From positions 744,001-808,000 of the forward strand of contig NZ_CP031466.1 of NCBI RefSeq assembly GCF_003368325.1: a DNA stretch of 64,000 bases. The letters are read 5' to 3'. The notes beneath the pieces were generated by a model, which had not been told where the DNA came from, searched no databases, and saw only the letters and a list, made by a program, of their open reading frames with translations. Each line of letters begins with the position of its first letter. Position 1 is the first letter of the stretch. Positions 10,501 through 18,142 of the stretch are shown one piece after another. The translations under genes were made by a program, and so were the position numbers. This DNA is from Paraburkholderia caffeinilytica (GTDB taxonomy: Bacteria > Pseudomonadota > Gammaproteobacteria > Burkholderiales > Burkholderiaceae).

Positions 10501-13500
10501 CGGCATCGTCGCGACGCCGGCGGCTGATCGCATCGGCAGAGGAGAGGAATGGCTGCAGACGAACACGCTTGACGGACAGAAGGCACACGACGCGTTCATC
10601 AAGGTCGGTGGACCGGCGTACTTCCAGGAGTTCGGGCCGGCAGGCTTTCACGTGGCGATCGGCTTTGCCAATCCGAAGATCATCAATGCTCGCCTGCCGC
10701 TCCTTTGCGCCGGGACGACGTGCAACAATGGTCTCAAGGGCAGGGTGACGAACCTGCACTACAGCCGTCCGCCGAACGAGAATCTGTATGGCGCCGGCTC
10801 GCGCACGTCGCTGAGTTTCACGCAGTGCTATGTCAGCGTCGGCGATCCGGACGGCGAGGATATGTCGTTCACGAAGTGCAATGCCGACGGGACGTTCAGC
10901 TTTAGCGGCTTGCCCGCGGGCACGTTCAGAATCACGATCTTCGATCAATGGAACGATCAGATCGTCGACGGGCTTGCGACGGCGGTGCAACTGGCGGGTG
11001 GCCAGACTGTGGATGTCGGGGATATTTCGGTGCTCCAATGGCACACGAATCTCTACACCAGGACGTTCATGGATCTGAACGGCACAGGTGTCTCGCAGGC
11101 AAGCGACCCGGGGCTTCCGCTGGTTCCGACCAATGTCCGCTTCCGCGACGGCAGCTATTCGAACTTCAACAACACCGACCTGAACGGTTATGCATCGTTC
11201 AACGAAGTGTTCCCGCTGTTCAACTGGTACGTTGTCGACACCGACGAAACCCGCTTCAAGCAGACCGGCGTACATGTGGTCTACGACGCGGGCGGCCCGC
11301 CCGACGGCACACCCGGCGGCGGCACCTCGACCATCGCGGCCAACTACGCCAACACGCTGGAGTCCGCGACGGCGCATCTGCCGACGAACCTGCGCGTGCC
11401 TGGGGCGGTGTATTGCAACGATGCGGACTGCAAGGACCGTTCGGGGACGAATCCGTCGACTGGCCGGGTCGATCCGCCGTGGGTAACCACGATGGGTTGG
11501 CAGGGCTTCTCGGGGCAGAGCTCCTTTATCGAGTTCGGCAAGGCGCAGTTTGGCGCGACTGAAAACGGCGGCATCAGGGGCGAAGTCATCTATGCATCGA
11601 CGCGGCCGTTCGACGATCCTTCGTTGCTGATCCACACGAAGTGGACGCCCGACGTGCCGAACGTCACGGTGAACCTGTATCAGGAGGGCACCGCGGCGGA
11701 CGGCACCACCAGCCTGACGCTGGTGGACACGACCAAGACCGCCAGCTGGGATGACTGGGCGCAGGGCTTCCGTTCCGACGGCGTGCCGAACATGAACTGT
11801 CCGGGACAGGAGACGACCGACCCGTTCTTCTTCACGTTGAAGAACACCACACAATGGCTCGACGCGCAGCATCGTGCATTGCCGGCGAATTCGCAGTTCA
11901 AGTGCTACGACGGCATGCACGCGTTCAACCAGCTGCAGCCCGCGCCGTACGACGGGATGTACAAATTCCCGAGCGTGACGGGCCGGAATCCGACCAGCGG
12001 CAAACCGACCGCGACGAACTGCACCGTCTGTGTGGCTAATCCTTCGGGAGACGGTACGCAGATGCTGCCTGCCGGCAAGTACGTGGTCGAAGTGATCGTG
12101 CCGCCGGGCTATGAACTGGTGAAGGAGGAAGACAAGAACATCCTGATCGGCGACAACTACATTGCCCCGGTCACGCAGCAGTTCGCCGGCATCGGCGCCA
12201 TCTTCATCCTGCCCGACCAGGCTGCGGTGAATTCCACCTATAACCGGAACAATCCGCAGAACCCGACCCAGGATCTCGGCTCCAACACCTACCCCCGGAA
12301 TGAGGGCGACACGGGCAGCATCGAAGAGTTCTGGCCTTGTGTCGGTGAGCTGCGCATCGTGCCCGACTTCATCAGCCTGTTCCCGGGCTCGCAGGAAGTC
12401 TCGCCGTTCGCGGGCGCTTCGCGGCACCTGTGCGACCGCAAGGAAGTGACAGTGTCGCCGCAGATGACCGCACTGGCGAAGTTCTGGATCTTCAGTTCGA
12501 CGCACGTCGCCGCGCACTACACCGGCTTCATGCTGGATGACTTCTCATCGGAGTTCGACCCGTATTCGCCGCAATTCGGCGAAAAGTTCGCGGTGCCGAA
12601 CGTGCCGATCTCGATGAAGGATTTCGCCGGCAACGAAGTCGCTCGCACGTATTCGGATCAATGGGGCATCTTCAACGGCTTGAACTATTCGACCTGGCAG
12701 GTCAACCCGCCGAACCCCACGGGCTATGCACCGACGATGATGGTCGCTTGCATGAACGATCCCGATATGCCCGATCCGGCGCATCCCGGCCAGACGATTC
12801 GCGATCCTCTGTTCAATCCGGCGTACAGCCAGTTCTGTTACGAGATCCCGTTCATGCCTGGACAGACCCAGTACATGGATACGCCAGTGGTGCCGGTCTC
12901 GGCCTTCGCTGAGGGCTACAACCAGCCTGACTGCGCGTACCCGGACGCCACGCCGGCGATCTCCAGCGTAACGGGCGACGCGATCAGCGGCGGCTCCGGA
13001 CCGTGGGTCAGCGCTCCGCTGCACACGTTGACCATCAACGCGCAAGGCAATGCGCAGGTGCCGAACCATGCCTACACGGGTCCGGCCGCGACCGCCGCAC
13101 CGTTCAACCAGAAGTTCCTCACGCGGCACTATGGCTTCGGTGCGACTCGGGGAACGGGATCGGTGACGATCGGCGGCGTGAATGCTCCGGTGCAGTCATG
13201 GAGCGATACGCAGATCAAGGTGCTGGTGCCGATCCTGCTGCCGACGCAGTCGAGCTGCACGATCCAGCAGCGCAATGTGCTGAACCCCACGTTCTGCGGT
13301 GAACTCGTCATCACGGCGGGTAACGGCAAGCGCTCGATCGACACCGTCACGGTCACGATCGGCGGCAAGACGCCAACCTATGTGAACGGCGAGAACGCCT
13401 CGAGCAACGCGATTCAGACTGCGATCGACAAGGCCACCCCGGGCGACATGATCATCGTCGGTCCGGGCGTCTATAACGAAATGCTGCTGATGTGGAAACC

Positions 13501-15865
13501 GGTCCGGTTGCAAGGTGTCGGCGCGACGGCGGTGACCGTCAACGCGAACACCCACCCGTCGGGCAAGATGGACCCATGGCGCAGACAGGTTGGCTGTCTC
13601 TTCGGCGACGCATTGAACGGCGGTCTGATCTCGTCGAGCAATCCGTACGATCCGACCGGCACGTATTCCTGCTCGACCGCGATGCAGCGCAAGGTGGATG
13701 CGATACCGTTCGAACCCGCTTCCGGATGGGACTTCAACCTCAACGGCAACCTGGCCGAACTGCTGATCGAGCCGACGCTGATGGGCGCGTATGAAGGTGC
13801 GGCCATTACCGTGCTCGCCAAGGGCGTGAAGGACGTGACGGTGAACGGCGTGCCGCAACCCGACCCGAACTGCACGGCGAACGGCATTTGCACGCCGCTC
13901 GCGGGCCCGACGCTGTTCCAGCCGAACCCGCCGGATTGCGTGAACTACCCGAGCAACTTCCTGTGCAATCCGTCGCGTATCGACGGCATAACCTTCACCA
14001 ACAGCTCGCAAGGCGGCGGCGGAATCTTCCTGCATGGCTGGAACCACTATACGGAGGTCTCGAACAACCGTGTCTTCGCCAACGCAGGGACGCTCACGGG
14101 CGGCATCACGGTAGGCCAGGTCGAAACGGCCGAAGCAACCATTGCCGCGAACGGCGTGACGCAGTTGCCGTTCCTGCTCAACCAGCATGTGAATGTTCAC
14201 CACAACTCGGTGACGTCGAATGCTTCGTATGGCGACGAAATCAACTCGAATACGCCTTCTTCAGCGGGTGGCGTAACCTTCTGCACCGGTGCCGACTACT
14301 ATCACTTCAACTACAACTGGGTCTGCGGCAACATGAGTGCCGGCGACGGCGGCGGTGTCGCGCACTTCGGGTTCAGCTATAACGGCGACATCTCGCACAA
14401 CTGGGTGTTGTTCAACCAGAGCAACAACCCGACGCTGCCCACGTACGGTGGCGGCGTGATCGCCCAGGGCGTACCGCCTGACGGCACGTTCTGCGAGAAC
14501 GCGACAGTGGACACCGATTGCGCGCCTGAGTTGTCGGATGGCGTGGGCCCGGGCCTTGTGATCGACGGCAATCTGATTGTCGGCAACACGGCGGAAAGCG
14601 GCAAGGGCGGTGGCCTGCGGCTGCAGAACATCAACGGCACCGAGGTGCAACGCAGTCCCAGCAACTCGAACGCGTGGTATCAGGTTCGCGTGACCAACAA
14701 CATCATCGCGAACAACGTGGCCGGGTGGGCGGGTGGCGGCGTCTCCCTGCAGGATGCGGTGGCCGTGAGCTTCATCAACAACACGGTCGTCGCCAACGAC
14801 TCGACAGCATCCGCCGGCGTGCTGTTCAACACGGCTGCGGCCGCGCAGGCCAACGTCGGGCCGCCGAACTGCACGACGGTGGGATCGGAAACGACGTGCT
14901 CTCCGATCACGACGTCGACTTTCGAGCCGGCCGGGCTGGAAACCGCGCGCCACACGGGTAATTTCATCGTCGCGTTCACCAATCCGAACGTGGCGTGTCC
15001 GGCGGGGTTGCCCAACTGCACGACGTTCTCGAACCCGGTGCTGACCAACGATGTGTTCTGGCAGAACCGCACGTTCTATATCACCGTGGGAGGAAAGAAT
15101 CCGAATATCGCCGGCCTGCAGAACGCGGTCACGCTGAATCCGTCGTTGAATCAGGCGGGGAAGGCGACAGGCTATTGCGATCCGAACGCAGTCTACTGGG
15201 ACATCGGCGCGTTCGGCGACACCTCGGCCAGCAATCGTCAGGCGGCTTTGACGATGCACCCGCAGTATTCGATTCTGACTGACGCCGGCGACTATCCGGG
15301 GGCGCACAACAGCAATCTGAATCCGGCGGTGGTGCACGAGTATTGCAACGGCTCACGTGTGCCGCCGGAAGCAGGCGGAATCGGCATCACGGTGCCTCCG
15401 GGTATCTCCGATACGGTTCTTCCGAATCCGCTGTTCACCCTGATGCCGTCGGCGACGCCGGACGAAGGCAACCAGTGGATCAACATGTCGTACGGTCCGT
15501 TGTCGCTGTTCAACGAGTCGCTCACGTCGGGCATGACCGGCTACAACGTGGTGCTGGGCAACTACTCGATCAATGCCGGTTCGCCCGCCATCAATGCCGG
15601 CACGGCGAGCGGTGCGCCGAATCACGACATCTTCGGCACGTCGCGGCCGCAGGGTCTCGCGTACGACATCGGCGCAGTCGAGTATGTGCAGCCAGGCCTG
15701 TTCGGCGGCGGCACACCGATCGATCCACTCGCATTGGGCGGCTCGTCGGATGGTCTGCTCGGTTTGTTCGGCCTCGCCCAGGCAGCGGCACTGAAGCTGC
15801 CCGTAACACCGCCGGCAGCGGTACCGCTGAACCCGGCGCAGACGCTGCCGCCGGTCGTCAAGTGA
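7595..15865 (+). CDS. Giant secreted MCO-like / SdrD-like / beta-helix protein (2756 aa)
   Basis: It starts at ATG 7595 after GGCGGGGAG, with a signal peptide ending near SLSYA-QVV. Residues ~30-430 follow the MCO domain 1 and 2 frame (LPDGQAVPMWGYTC, GPMGLYGVLVV, FSLIAEDGNVLPG). The HSH site reads IESGT, so copper ligands are absent. Next come two Ig/cadherin-like repeats (~450-630; NPDGTFVY and NPDGSFTA) and SdrD/Cna-B-like segments (~845-1270; EPGLGGFEIKLWDD, DLNGTGVS). An IPT/TIG-like domain (~1840-1880) and a right-handed beta-helix (~1935-2450; IQTAIDKATPGDMIIVGPG then many N-N-rich turns) follow. The end has the choice-of-anchor style motif YDIGAVEY. No repeat-in-toxin motifs or transporter domain are present, so export through the island's type II-like system is a reasonable inference. 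Confidence 0.88.
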   Translation: MRTTQFKATLFDVFKAGVTASILLTASSLSYAQVVNLTAKAATATLPDGQAVPMWGYTCTPAAVAPATCAAANPGAGASWSPVVITVPPGPLTINLTNSLPGAVPTSLVVVGQLGGGLGTTATSMPSPPHPTQTATTWPIASSASGATFTPPAQGPRVQSFATEVATGKTTALTWSNLSPGTYLIESGTHPSIQGPMGLYGVLVVKAPVGGTVSCPVASQQYQAYTNPAICYDADVPLVLSEIDPVQNTAVAAAVTTTGFSETLAWSGQPGGCGDSKSTAFGTCYPPTVNYDPRYYLINGVAFDRTNPGGSSFAAAAPVATGQVLLRFVNAGLRMHVPAIVGTQTGNPAVSGFSLIAEDGNVLPGSTRVQSEVFLAAGKTYDVMINAPATGATALPVFDRELSLSTNNQRDGGMQGYVAVNGGTLPTAGAANQNAIANSSTYFFIPGATLTVSDPAKGVKAKDVNVYGVEVKTTTTGGALTLNPDGTFVYVPNAGTTADSFVYQANGNPAVSATVTLSACSAGNGCLSGPPVAGNGTYVSNIASQLQIGAPGVLANASDPKGLPLTAAISGAVTGGTVTLNPDGSFTAIPTTPPVGSSATATMTFKYTAKNSQNTSSTAATVTVTFKGGSGLVVKPLDAPSTAPGKTPVQLADYRWIIEEDRTFQIDPACQTTAATRPATCPPLPVPSLGANFHTSYMPVVAAGCVGKVACESGQTVYDPASNSHLPAVCDIGNGVCRTTAAQQVPVNPAQVSLDPTKHYYISILPGDAGNSFGNGAGLPQPVNPANPTGPQRQFDISKDCPSGPGGADFAPGTGKCGHTMGGAPIAPGQTSVNVLLQETPMATAKVSVFVFEDDAPLNGEVDVSGGTDTFGTAREPGLGGFEIKLWDDAGGTGDATGQMTYDMFNMPLSNSLQGTIDPSTGLNACPISTSTDGLVGMVPTCPKFESDGKTISPLVGQAIIANLMPGRYGIVATPAADRIGRGEEWLQTNTLDGQKAHDAFIKVGGPAYFQEFGPAGFHVAIGFANPKIINARLPLLCAGTTCNNGLKGRVTNLHYSRPPNENLYGAGSRTSLSFTQCYVSVGDPDGEDMSFTKCNADGTFSFSGLPAGTFRITIFDQWNDQIVDGLATAVQLAGGQTVDVGDISVLQWHTNLYTRTFMDLNGTGVSQASDPGLPLVPTNVRFRDGSYSNFNNTDLNGYASFNEVFPLFNWYVVDTDETRFKQTGVHVVYDAGGPPDGTPGGGTSTIAANYANTLESATAHLPTNLRVPGAVYCNDADCKDRSGTNPSTGRVDPPWVTTMGWQGFSGQSSFIEFGKAQFGATENGGIRGEVIYASTRPFDDPSLLIHTKWTPDVPNVTVNLYQEGTAADGTTSLTLVDTTKTASWDDWAQGFRSDGVPNMNCPGQETTDPFFFTLKNTTQWLDAQHRALPANSQFKCYDGMHAFNQLQPAPYDGMYKFPSVTGRNPTSGKPTATNCTVCVANPSGDGTQMLPAGKYVVEVIVPPGYELVKEEDKNILIGDNYIAPVTQQFAGIGAIFILPDQAAVNSTYNRNNPQNPTQDLGSNTYPRNEGDTGSIEEFWPCVGELRIVPDFISLFPGSQEVSPFAGASRHLCDRKEVTVSPQMTALAKFWIFSSTHVAAHYTGFMLDDFSSEFDPYSPQFGEKFAVPNVPISMKDFAGNEVARTYSDQWGIFNGLNYSTWQVNPPNPTGYAPTMMVACMNDPDMPDPAHPGQTIRDPLFNPAYSQFCYEIPFMPGQTQYMDTPVVPVSAFAEGYNQPDCAYPDATPAISSVTGDAISGGSGPWVSAPLHTLTINAQGNAQVPNHAYTGPAATAAPFNQKFLTRHYGFGATRGTGSVTIGGVNAPVQSWSDTQIKVLVPILLPTQSSCTIQQRNVLNPTFCGELVITAGNGKRSIDTVTVTIGGKTPTYVNGENASSNAIQTAIDKATPGDMIIVGPGVYNEMLLMWKPVRLQGVGATAVTVNANTHPSGKMDPWRRQVGCLFGDALNGGLISSSNPYDPTGTYSCSTAMQRKVDAIPFEPASGWDFNLNGNLAELLIEPTLMGAYEGAAITVLAKGVKDVTVNGVPQPDPNCTANGICTPLAGPTLFQPNPPDCVNYPSNFLCNPSRIDGITFTNSSQGGGGIFLHGWNHYTEVSNNRVFANAGTLTGGITVGQVETAEATIAANGVTQLPFLLNQHVNVHHNSVTSNASYGDEINSNTPSSAGGVTFCTGADYYHFNYNWVCGNMSAGDGGGVAHFGFSYNGDISHNWVLFNQSNNPTLPTYGGGVIAQGVPPDGTFCENATVDTDCAPELSDGVGPGLVIDGNLIVGNTAESGKGGGLRLQNINGTEVQRSPSNSNAWYQVRVTNNIIANNVAGWAGGGVSLQDAVAVSFINNTVVANDSTASAGVLFNTAAAAQANVGPPNCTTVGSETTCSPITTSTFEPAGLETARHTGNFIVAFTNPNVACPAGLPNCTTFSNPVLTNDVFWQNRTFYITVGGKNPNIAGLQNAVTLNPSLNQAGKATGYCDPNAVYWDIGAFGDTSASNRQAALTMHPQYSILTDAGDYPGAHNSNLNPAVVHEYCNGSRVPPEAGGIGITVPPGISDTVLPNPLFTLMPSATPDEGNQWINMSYGPLSLFNESLTSGMTGYNVVLGNYSINAGSPAINAGTASGAPNHDIFGTSRPQGLAYDIGAVEYVQPGLFGGGTPIDPLALGGSSDGLLGLFGLAQAAALKLPVTPPAAVPLNPAQTLPPVVK

Positions 15866-15878
15866 GAGGGGCGCGGCA

Positions 15879-16397
15879 ATGAAACCTCGTTCCTCCACGA
15901 TGCCGCCGGCAGTGCTGTTCGCAAGCAGTGTGTGTCTGGCCGCGGCCCTGGTTCAAGGGGCCGCGGCGCAGCAGAGCCCGCCGGCGGCGCCCAAACCGCC
16001 GGCGGCGACTACGCTCAGGCACTCGCCGTATTTGCCGGTGAGCATGTCGCAGCATGCGAAGAACTACTACGGGATGATGAAGGGCATCGACAACCTGAGC
16101 GTGCGCAGCACGGCATCGGGCAATCTGATTCGCTTCAGTTATCGCGTGACGGATCCGGTGGCGGCGCATCTGCTCGGCGAGAAGACCGCGACCGCCTATC
16201 TTTACGGGGAAACGAGCCACGCAGTGCTCGAGATTCCGGTCATGGACAAGATCGGTCAGTTGCGTCAGACCGGTCCGCTGGAAACGGGCCGGGAATACTG
16301 GATGGTGTTTTCCAACAAGGGCGGTCCGATCAAGGCCGGCGAGCGCGTCGACGTATTCATCGGTTCGCTTCATGTCGACGGACTGATCGTCGAATGA
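15879..16397 (+). CDS. Secreted protein of unknown function in MCO operon
   Basis: 172 residues. ATG 15879 lies 13 bp after the giant gene, preceded by GAGAGGGG. The signal peptide ends near AAA-QQS, followed by a Pro/Ala linker. The body is a compact beta-rich domain (NLSVRSTASGNLIRFSYRVT, EKTATAYLYGE, REYWMVFSNKG, KAGERVDVFIG) that looks like an Ig-like or chaperone-type fold. There is no Cys and no metal motif. I do not recognise the family. Its place between the oxidases and the LolA-like proteins suggests a periplasmic or surface accessory role. Confidence 0.8.
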   Translation: MKPRSSTMPPAVLFASSVCLAAALVQGAAAQQSPPAAPKPPAATTLRHSPYLPVSMSQHAKNYYGMMKGIDNLSVRSTASGNLIRFSYRVTDPVAAHLLGEKTATAYLYGETSHAVLEIPVMDKIGQLRQTGPLETGREYWMVFSNKGGPIKAGERVDVFIGSLHVDGLIVE

Positions 16398-16437
16398 TCG
16401 CGGTAAGGCGATTTGCAACACAAATGGGGGGTGACTC

Positions 16438-17277
16438 ATGTCTCGATTCATTTTGAAGGCGATTTCGGCGGCCTCGGTGGCCGGTGTGCTGGCTTCGGGA
16501 TCGGTCGCATACGCGGCCTCGGCCGCGGGAACGGCGCAAGCCGCGGCGGCGAGTCATATGAGCGCGGCGCAGATCGTCGAGCGCAATGTCGCGGCTCGCG
16601 GTGGGCTTCAGGCCTGGCACGCGGTCAATACGATAACGATGTCCGGGCAGATCGAAGCCGGCGGCAAGAAGAACACCAGACTGCCGTTCACGATGATGAT
16701 GAAGCGGCCGAACAAGAGCCGCTTCGAGGTCCGCTTCAATGAGCAGACGGCGTTTCAGGTCTACGACGGCGCCCAGGGCTGGAAGGTCAGGCCCTTCCTC
16801 GGACGCAACGAAGTCGAACCGTATACCCCCGCAGAGGCCAAATCGGCTGCGGCGTCCGCTGACCTCGAAGGGCCGCTGATCGACTATGCGAGCAAGGGCT
16901 CACGGGTAGACGCCCTGGGGGTGGAATCAGTGGAAGGGCATCGCGCGTACGTTCTGAAGGTGACGGAGAAAGACAATACGTCGCGCCGTATCTGGATCGA
17001 CGCGAGCAGTTTTCTCGAACTGAAGATCGACGGCGAACCACGCAAGCTCGACGGGCGGATGCACAACGTCGCCATCTTCTATCGCGATTACAAGAAAGAA
17101 AATGGACTCGTCATTCCGCACACGCTGGAGACTGTCGTCAGCGGCGTCAAGCCGACGCACAAGCTGACGATCGACCATGTCACGGTGAATCCGCCGACGG
17201 ACGACACGCTGTTTGCAAAACCACAACTGGCGATGGCCAAAGTGCCGAACCAGCCGGCACCGGCCACCAGCCATTAG
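16438..17277 (+). CDS. Periplasmic LolA-like/outer-membrane lipoprotein-sorting-type protein 1
   Basis: 279 residues with a signal peptide ending near AYA-ASA. After it comes QIVERNVAARGGLQAWHAV, then repeated amphipathic strands (KRPNKSRFEVRFNEQTAFQVYDG, SRRIWIDASSFLELKIDG and a C-terminal DHVTVNPP segment). This is the pattern of proteins with a LolA/LolB-like half-barrel that bind hydrophobic ligands. The next gene (17304) is a clear paralogue with the same block order. It is co-transcribed with the oxidases. The role could be chaperoning or lipid/haem-related binding; this is inference. Confidence 0.8.
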   Translation: MSRFILKAISAASVAGVLASGSVAYAASAAGTAQAAAASHMSAAQIVERNVAARGGLQAWHAVNTITMSGQIEAGGKKNTRLPFTMMMKRPNKSRFEVRFNEQTAFQVYDGAQGWKVRPFLGRNEVEPYTPAEAKSAAASADLEGPLIDYASKGSRVDALGVESVEGHRAYVLKVTEKDNTSRRIWIDASSFLELKIDGEPRKLDGRMHNVAIFYRDYKKENGLVIPHTLETVVSGVKPTHKLTIDHVTVNPPTDDTLFAKPQLAMAKVPNQPAPATSH

Positions 17278-17303
17278 CCAACATCCGTGCGGGGTCCACT
17301 GCC

Positions 17304-18140
17304 ATGACACGAATCGCATTGTGGATGCTCGTCGGCTGCCTGACGGCGGCGGTGTACGCGAGCGAGCAGATACCGGAGGGGCGCGATCTGAGTGCGGACC
17401 AGATCGTCGAGAAAAACATCGCCGCGCGGGGCGGTCTCGATGCCTGGAGGAAGATCCAGACGATGGTGTGGGTCGGGCACGTGGATAGTGCGAATACGCC
17501 CTCGGACGAATTGCCCTTCGCGCTTGCGCTGAAACGTCCGAACAAGACACGCTTCGAGATGACCGTGCTCAACCAGCGGGCTGTCCGGGTATTCAACGGC
17601 AAACAGGGCTGGAAGGTGAGTCCGAGCGCCACGGGCGGTGGGGAAGCGCGGCCGTACACCATGGACGAGCTGAAGTCCGCGCATGACGAGCAGGTCATCG
17701 ACGGGTTGCTGATCGACCATCAGGCGAAGGGTGTCGATGTCACGCTCGACGGTATCGACAAGGTAGACGGGCACGATGCTTACCGCCTCGCCGTGAAGTT
17801 GCCTTCCGGCGTGACCCGTCATGTGTGGGTCGACGCACAGAGCTTTCTCGACGTGAAGTACGACCGTGCGGCACGGGGCCCTCGCGGGCCGGTCACCGTG
17901 GAAGTCAAGTACAGCGACTACAAGGACGTCGAGGGATTGCAGATACCGTTCACGATCGAAAGCGGTGCGGCGGCGGCCGGCAAGCGCGACAAGCTGACGA
18001 TCGACAAGGTGTCGCTCAATCCGCCGCTTGACGATACGATGTTCGCGAAGCCGGCTTCGCAGGGCTGGCACAATTCGGTGTCGGTCAACGCCGAGCCGTC
18101 GCCGCCGATGCCGCCCGCCCTAAGCCGGACGAGCCCCTAG
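17304..18140 (+). CDS. Periplasmic LolA-like protein 2 (paralogue of 16438)
   Basis: 278 residues from ATG 17304; the signal peptide ends near VYA-SEQ. It shares with its upstream neighbour the block QIVEKNIAARGGLDAW, the strand KRPNKTRFEMTV, HVWVDAQSFLDVKYD, and the end DKVSLNPPLDDTMFAKP. The two are a tandem duplication that has diverged. The stop overlaps the following gene region by 2 bp (next ATG at 18143), which indicates one transcript. There are no Cys or haem motifs. A LolA-like carrier fold is likely; ligand unknown. Confidence 0.8.
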   Translation: MTRIALWMLVGCLTAAVYASEQIPEGRDLSADQIVEKNIAARGGLDAWRKIQTMVWVGHVDSANTPSDELPFALALKRPNKTRFEMTVLNQRAVRVFNGKQGWKVSPSATGGGEARPYTMDELKSAHDEQVIDGLLIDHQAKGVDVTLDGIDKVDGHDAYRLAVKLPSGVTRHVWVDAQSFLDVKYDRAARGPRGPVTVEVKYSDYKDVEGLQIPFTIESGAAAAGKRDKLTIDKVSLNPPLDDTMFAKPASQGWHNSVSVNAEPSPPMPPALSRTSP

Positions 18141-18142
18141 CC

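Noticed and set aside
9986..12517. 843-codon open frame on the minus strand inside the giant MCO-like gene
   Set aside because: It is antisense to a well-supported coding region, its translation is Arg-rich low-complexity as expected of a GC-rich shadow, and it has no ribosome site.
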